Assembly: GCA_024280945.1 (NCBI GenBank)
Contig: JAMXLO010000085.1
Location: forward strand, 1 to 37,214
Length of the DNA stretch: 37,214 nt
Direction of reading: 5' to 3'
From: Acetobacteraceae bacterium
Lineage (GTDB): Bacteria > Pseudomonadota > Alphaproteobacteria > Acetobacterales > Acetobacteraceae
This document shows, one piece after another, positions 34,201-37,214 of this stretch. Both the position numbers and the translations under genes were made by a program. The notes beneath the pieces are model-generated. The model was not told the DNA's origin, made no database searches, and was given only the letters and a program-made list of their open reading frames with translations. How positions within the stretch are numbered: position 1 is the stretch's first letter; every line of letters begins with the position of its first letter.

Positions 34201-35920
34201 CTGCGGTTGCAGTCTGCTGCTCCAGCGCCTCGCGTTGCTCGGTCAGCAACCGCGTATTCTCAATTGCGATGACCGCCTGATCAGCGAAGGTTCTGACAAG
34301 CTCGATCTGCCTGTCGGTGAACGGCTCGACCCGTTGACGCGCGAGCACCATGACGCCCGCCGCTTCCCCTGCACGGAGCAACGGCACGCCGAGCGAGGTC
34401 CGCACCTTGCCGAGCTTGATCGGCGCCTCCCCATAGCCCGGAACGGTGGTCACGTCGTGAATGTGAACTGGCTGGCGTTCGCACCAAGCTCTATGCCCAG
34501 TCGTCTGCGACTGCGGGTCCGCGGGAAAATCACCGAGATCTTTGTAGTAAGCCTCGTACTCCGGGGGGAAGCCGAAGTTAGCCCCCAAACGCACAAGATC
34601 GCCCTCGCGACGATAAATCACCGCCTGGTCGGCATCGCAGAGCCGACCGGCAGTCTGCACCAAAGTGTTGAGCATTGGCTGCAGATCAAATGTCGAGCGA
34701 CTGATAACCTTTAGCACGTCGCTGGTCGCGGTCTGATACTCAAGCGACTGCTGCAGATCACTTGTGCGGGATTGCAGCGAACGGTACGTCTCGGCGCTGG
34801 TGATGGCGATCACCGCCTGTTCGGCGAAGGTCTTCAGTAGCTCAACCTGACTATCCGAAAAGCCTCCAACCTCAGTGGATGCCAACGCGATCGTGCCGAT
34901 GGCTGCACCATCGCGCAATAGGGGGACTGCTATCTGCGATCGCTGTCCGAGATTGAGTACTACCACCATCTGCTCTGGTTGCGCTGCCAAATCATGCACG
35001 TGAACGATCTGCCGATCCAAGATTGCCCGGCTGGTGTTGAGCGCGCGTGTCGGCACCATCGGAAATAGGCGCTCGTAGTTCTCCCGGGCTCCGGGCTTTG
35101 CGAATTCCTCGCCCCCGATAAACGACCTGAGATGGACCAGCTCTCCATCGAACTCTAACAAAGACGCCGCTGAGGAACTGCAAAGTTCCCGCGCGCGACG
35201 TGTGATGATGCTAAACACTGGCTGCGCGTCCCCAGGTGAGGCCGACATCGCCTTCAGCACGTCGATGGTGGCGGACTGGTGTTCGATCCGCTCGCCATAT
35301 TCGCTGTTGCGCTTGGCCAGCTCATCGGTCCGCTGGCGGAGCTCGGTAGTCAGCCGCGCATTCTCCATCGCGATGACCGCCTGCTCGGCGAAGCTTTCAA
35401 GCAACGCGATGTCCTGTTCCGAGAACGGTCGCAACTCTTGCCGAACCACACTGATGGCGCCAAGCAACTCGCCGTCCTTCCGAAGGGGCACCATCAGATA
35501 GACCCGAGCGCCAGTCAGCTCTACAAAAGCTCGCCCGAAATCCGAATTTACGTCGTGCAATGACTGCTCACCAGTGATCTGCACGACACGCTGTCCCAGC
35601 GCTAATCCCTGCTGTTCGGGCGCAAGTGCGCGTGGCTGACGCGCAAGCGCCCCGGCTACGCCGGAGTAACCGCGTGTGGCCACGGCCCAGATCAGCTCAT
35701 TGCTGTACAGCAGCAATGCGCCCATCGCAGCGTCGCAGAGGCTATGTGCCTTCTCCAGGATCTTGTCGAATACTGGCTGAGCCTCAGCGGTGGAGCGGTT
35801 GATAAGGTCCAGCACTTCGGCGAGTGCGGCTTCCCGCGCCAGCGCTGCATCGCGCTCTGCCCGCAAAGCCGCGATGACAGCGTATGGGTCTGCCGTTGTT
35901 TCATCTGGTGGCGTGACCAT
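28268..35920 (-). CDS. Giant soluble hybrid sensor: 12 GAF domains, PAS, HisKA, HATPase histidine kinase
   Basis: 2550 residues in one unbroken frame. A short N-terminal helix is followed by twelve GAF domains at about 35-184, 216-372, 397-552, 570-730, 748-906, 924-1082, 1107-1260, 1278-1435, 1453-1610, 1628-1787, 1805-1956 and 1974-2132. Then come PAS (2148-2260), HisKA with phospho-acceptor H2306 (GIAHEIKNPLNFVNNFA) and HATPase (N-box N2446, DNGIGIP 2484-2490, GTGLGLS 2510-2516). It should autophosphorylate in response to cytoplasmic ligands. There is no membrane segment, receiver or adjacent regulator gene. Each GAF has a Leu-Cys at the same place. ATG 35920 has GGGGGG upstream. Confidence 0.95.
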   Translation of the reverse strand: MVTPPDETTADPYAVIAALRAERDAALAREAALAEVLDLINRSTAEAQPVFDKILEKAHSLCDAAMGALLLYSNELIWAVATRGYSGVAGALARQPRALAPEQQGLALGQRVVQITGEQSLHDVNSDFGRAFVELTGARVYLMVPLRKDGELLGAISVVRQELRPFSEQDIALLESFAEQAVIAMENARLTTELRQRTDELAKRNSEYGERIEHQSATIDVLKAMSASPGDAQPVFSIITRRARELCSSSAASLLEFDGELVHLRSFIGGEEFAKPGARENYERLFPMVPTRALNTSRAILDRQIVHVHDLAAQPEQMVVVLNLGQRSQIAVPLLRDGAAIGTIALASTEVGGFSDSQVELLKTFAEQAVIAITSAETYRSLQSRTSDLQQSLEYQTATSDVLKVISRSTFDLQPMLNTLVQTAGRLCDADQAVIYRREGDLVRLGANFGFPPEYEAYYKDLGDFPADPQSQTTGHRAWCERQPVHIHDVTTVPGYGEAPIKLGKVRTSLGVPLLRAGEAAGVMVLARQRVEPFTDRQIELVRTFADQAVIAIENTRLLTEQREALEQQTATAEVLQVINSSPGNLTPVFDAMLQRAMKLCEADYGHIHTYDDQQFDCAAIQGEPEFVAWRRQRNPIRMQGGDGNSTLERIVAGNNVVHFSDALLEPAYSTNPPFRAMVDASGVRSTAAVALRKEQSLWGTIVVYRREVRPFTEKQIALLQNFAAQAVIAMENARLITEQREALERQTATAEVLQVINSSPGDLAPVFEALLDKAMHLCQANFGILATYDGEWLTRAALRGVPASYADYAMHERVSDAPDGVAGRLLRGASIVHVPDLMAEAAYRDGNPDRRALVDLGGARTCLSLALRKEDALLGMISFYRQEVRPFNEHQIALLRNFAAQAVIAMDNARLLTDQREALEQQTATAEVLQVINASPGDLAPVFEALLDKAMHLCEANFGVLLMFDGEHIRPAVFRGVQPAYSDYAMNNVVSDAPETSVGRIVRGADIVHIPDLMAEAAYQNGRPDRLASVELAGARTVLSVALRKDNTLLGMIVFYRQEVRPFNERQIALLQSFAAQAVIAMENARLLGQLRQRTADLQQSLEYQTATSDVLKVISRSTFDLQPVLDTVVETAARLCTAEFGHLALRDGDVYRPFASFALSPEFEQFVRQVTFTPGRGSVVERVLLEARPVQINDITTDPEYALPQVVSLGNVRSILGVPLLREGTPIGVFALCRQRVEPFTDRQIELVSTFADQAVIAIENMRLITEQREALEQQTATTEVLQAINSSPGELAPVFGAMLEKATRLCDAAFGLMSTYDGRKYHTVATHGIGPDLAEFMRNPPHPDPESALGRIEQGEDLVLFDDIADTDVYRRGEPRRRAIVELGGARSYAVVALRKDRRLLGIMAAYRRQVRPFEHSQVALLKNFASQAVIAMENARLINETREALEQQTATAEVLQVINASPGNLVPVFDAVLERALRLCGGSFGTLLTYDGEHLKRVAFLGVPPAFIEYDRRNPLTKDAVLVAQGIATGKPVQAADIMTDARMATSPSVRDALVELGGVRALLQVPLVKDGAVVGFIAVWRREPGVFPDKQVALVEGFAAQAVIAMENARLITEQREALEQQTATAEVLQVINTSPGDLAPVFDALLEKALRLCDAAFGNLWTYDGELGRLAAICGASPEYRAELTRAGPQKPEQGASLLRLVEGEPLVHIADITAEGAHRSSVAVRRMLAERAGARTVLWVPLRKDGVLLGFFTIYRTEVRPFTDKQIALLKTFAAQAVVAMENARLLTEQREALEQQTATAEVLQVINASPGDLKPVFDAILQKAHTLCGAEFGSLFLCDGKHFRAIVSHDVPEALVSRLREGIGNDTWANRQLIAGEPFVHIHDSALEEHAVYRGMDMVSSHRTLLSVPLRKSDGLLGKIVAGRLDVRPFTDKQIALLQNFATQAVIAMENARLLTEQREALEQQTATAEVLQVINSSLDELGPVFETLLDRAMRLCGANFGELHTFDGERLREAASHGVPRALAEFRRNSATIPTPGPTTRRMRDGANVIHTADLMAETPYREGDPHRRALVDLGGARTVLAVALRKDNRLLGAINIYRQEVNLFSDRQVALLQSFAAQAVIAMENARLLGELRQRQDELRITFDNMGDGVAMFDAGRRLAAWNRNFQELLDIPDAILDEYPSYADYLHLLAERGEFRTEEVEVELARRLEHTDRELRLERTRPDGRVIEVRRNAVPDGGFVLIYSDITERKRSEEEVRAARDASEAALRELKAAQANLIQAEKMASLGQLTAGIAHEIKNPLNFVNNFASLSVDLLDELKQTAAPSFAMLDAERRAEIDDLTRTLASNLEKINEHGNRADAIVRSMLEHSRSSSGERRSVNLNTLVDEALNLAYHGARAQDQSFSITLQREFDGGIAPITLTPQDITRVLLNLFSNGFYAARRRQSVEAVSGFEPTLSVTTRELGDVVEIRVRDNGIGIPEEVKDKLFQPFFTTKPTGEGTGLGLSISYDIVTQQHGGSITVDSRVGEYSEFTIRLPRNQ

Positions 35921-36061
35921 TTGCCCCCCGGTGCCGGTGTTGCCCGTGCCGGCATTAGAACCATAGATTACCAGCCGATCGCAGAGGGCAGCTAGTTGCC
36001 AGCAAGATTGAGCCCGGCTCGCTCTCCTCCGTGATCATTTCGCCTCGGGGGATGCCAGCTC

Positions 36062-36390
36062 CTAGGTATCCGGCACGCCAAACACGTGCACGTCCGCCAC
36101 TGTGGGATGGCTGTATAGAAATTCCTCAATCTCTCGCGGATAGATGTTCTCACCGCCACGGATCACCATGTCGCTGCTGCGGCCGGTGATAACAATATAT
36201 CCGTCACTATCCATGGTGCCGAGATCGCCTGCGTGCATCCAGCCCGCTCGATCAATCGCGTCCTTCGTCCGCTCTGGGGCGTTCCAGTAGCCCTGCATCA
36301 CCGAATAGCCCCGCGCGCAGATCTCCCCTGCATGCCACGCGGGACGGTGCGCCCTTCAGGATCGTTACGGGATCAAGAGCCGCGCCGTTA
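36062..36390 (-). pseudogene. Acyl-CoA synthetase (AMP-forming) C-terminal relic
   Basis: The adenylate-forming core motifs are readable: [14 protein letters not shown], then, after a one-base shift near 36333, [33 protein letters not shown] (A8-region GDLG and D), [18 protein letters not shown] and [20 protein letters not shown]. It stops at GVPDT followed by TAG, where the family goes on as YGEE. Both the ATP-binding N-terminal domain and the catalytic-lysine C-terminal subdomain are absent. It once activated a fatty or aromatic acid as CoA thioester. Confidence 0.85.
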
Positions 36391-36625
36391 GGGCGAGGGC
36401 GGCATCCGCCGGTAGCATCGCTTTTGCGGTTTGCTAAGAACGCGGGTGGCCGCGATGCACCCCTCTTCCCTGTGGCAGCCCCGCAGGTTCCTCTCGCCGG
36501 TGAATCCCGAGGTGACGGCCGCACCGGGCACCTGACGGACGATAGCTTCTAGACTCCAGCAACGATCGAGCTTGTCGGTTGATTAGCGGACATGTCAGTC
36601 TTAAGGGAGATAAGGGGGGTTACAA

Positions 36626-37214
36626 ATGGCTGACGCACCGGAATTGGTGTTTGATCTGATCTTTGGTCGCTGGCGTAGCCAGATCCTGTACGTGGGGGCT
36701 GCGCTTGGCGTGTTCGACCAGCTTTCTGATCAGCCAAGGGCTGCGGCGGAGGTGGCTGAAAAGATCAACGCTGATGCAGCCATGTCGTATCGTTTGATGC
36801 GCGCACTTGGATCCATCGGCCTCTTGATCGAGAACGACGAGAAGGCATTTAGGTTAACCGATGCTGGCGCATTGTTGCGTGAGGATCACCCGCATTCTCT
36901 TCGAGCGACGGCATTGCTCGAAGAGGGACCCGAACATTATGCCGTCTGGAAGCATCTCGTTGATATGGTTCGCGACGGGCGTCAAAACGGCTTCATGCGC
37001 GAGTTTGGCACAATGGGTTTCGATTATGCGCGCACAAATCCACGCTACGGGCTTATATTCAACAAGGCGATGTCAAGCATGTCGTCTCTGACCACCGATT
37101 GGACGGTGACGGCATTGGCACAAGCATCATGCTCTGACATCCGCGACGTATGTGACATTGGTGGCGGTCATGGCCATCTAGGGTGCGCCCTTCTCGAAGC
37201 CTATCCGCAGTTTC
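36626..37214 (+). CDS. SAM-dependent O-methyltransferase, incomplete at window end
   Basis: The first 196 codons of a small-molecule methyltransferase of the plant/fungal O-methyltransferase type. The N-terminal winged-helix dimerisation domain is visible (LIFGRWRSQILYVGAALGVF, AAEVAEKINADAAMSYRLMR, GLLIENDEKAFRLTDAGALL). It is followed by the start of the Rossmann domain with SAM motif I VCDIGGGHGHLG. ATG 36626 follows AAGGGGGG. The catalytic histidine region lies beyond the window. The substrate is unknown; an aromatic hydroxyl is usual. It is divergent from the acyl-CoA synthetase relic. Confidence 0.92.
   Translation, partial: MADAPELVFDLIFGRWRSQILYVGAALGVFDQLSDQPRAAAEVAEKINADAAMSYRLMRALGSIGLLIENDEKAFRLTDAGALLREDHPHSLRATALLEEGPEHYAVWKHLVDMVRDGRQNGFMREFGTMGFDYARTNPRYGLIFNKAMSSMSSLTTDWTVTALAQASCSDIRDVCDIGGGHGHLGCALLEAYPQF

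Noticed and set aside
28268-35920. CRISPR-like or minisatellite explanation for the regular repeats
   Set aside because: The period of about 525 bases equals one GAF plus linker and the frame is maintained throughout; these are protein-domain repeats.
28556-35995. Long forward-strand ORFs (up to 339 codons) opposite the kinase
   Set aside because: They recur at each GAF repeat as the complement of conserved linkers (Ser/Ala-rich translations); shadows of the reverse-strand gene.

Overview
The window is high-GC DNA from an alphaproteobacterium, probably Hyphomicrobiales (Rhizobiales) or a related soil/plant-associated group. The evidence is the gene repertoire: a multi-GAF sensor kinase, IS66 and pRiA4b ORF-3 type genes, DUF6197- and DUF6878-like proteins, a bacterial Ku relic, an S1/P1 nuclease relic and an oxalate/formate-antiporter-type MFS. 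Genus cannot be read from the sequence. No rRNA, tRNA or CRISPR array was seen.

Layout. (1) 0.2-8.1 kb is a mostly intact stress/redox block. It holds a LysR regulator, a CBS protein, a small membrane protein, a Rieske-FAD oxidoreductase, DUF488, a CxxC carboxymuconolactone-decarboxylase protein, a small reverse-strand protein, an MFS carrier and an M50 site-2 protease with CBS domains. A 23-bp imperfect direct repeat (1076 and 6594) brackets most of it. (2) 8.2-9.4 kb is debris: a frameshifted cardiolipin synthase cut by an IS3-type transposase fragment, and the first 42 codons of an ABC binding protein. (3) 9.4-12.4 kb holds an intact peptide-type ABC binding protein and an SDR dehydrogenase. 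(4) 12.6-21 kb mixes short intact genes (DUF6197-like, SRAP, Bfd, a secreted-looking beta-rich protein) with broken ones (DUF4436, Ku, S1/P1 nuclease, bacterioferritin, a peptidoglycan-binding protein, DUF6878). (5) 21.5-24.1 kb is an intact reverse-strand pair, an Fe(II)/2-oxoglutarate oxygenase and an MFS carrier, with a perfect 9-1-9 palindrome upstream. (6) 24.3-28.1 kb is a junkyard of plasmid/mobile-type fragments: toprim, ScpA, a DUF1612-like piece, a HigB toxin broken beside an intact antitoxin, coiled-coil and pRiA4b ORF-3 pieces, and an IS66 transposase with a nonsense codon. (7) 28.3-35.9 kb is one uninterrupted 2550-residue histidine kinase. (8) The end holds an acyl-CoA synthetase relic and the start of a SAM methyltransferase that runs off the window.

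The most notable object is the kinase. It has twelve tandem GAF domains, one PAS domain, and a HisKA/HATPase core, with no membrane segment and no receiver domain. Its eleven inter-GAF linkers measure 17, 24 or 31 residues between fixed landmarks, that is 17 plus whole heptads, which suggests a phase-locked coiled-coil signalling rod. The second theme is pseudogene density: frameshifts, nonsense codons and deletions cluster at 8.2-9.4 and 12.6-28 kb while a 7.65-kb ORF next door is intact. This argues for real decay of an accessory region rather than uniform sequencing error.
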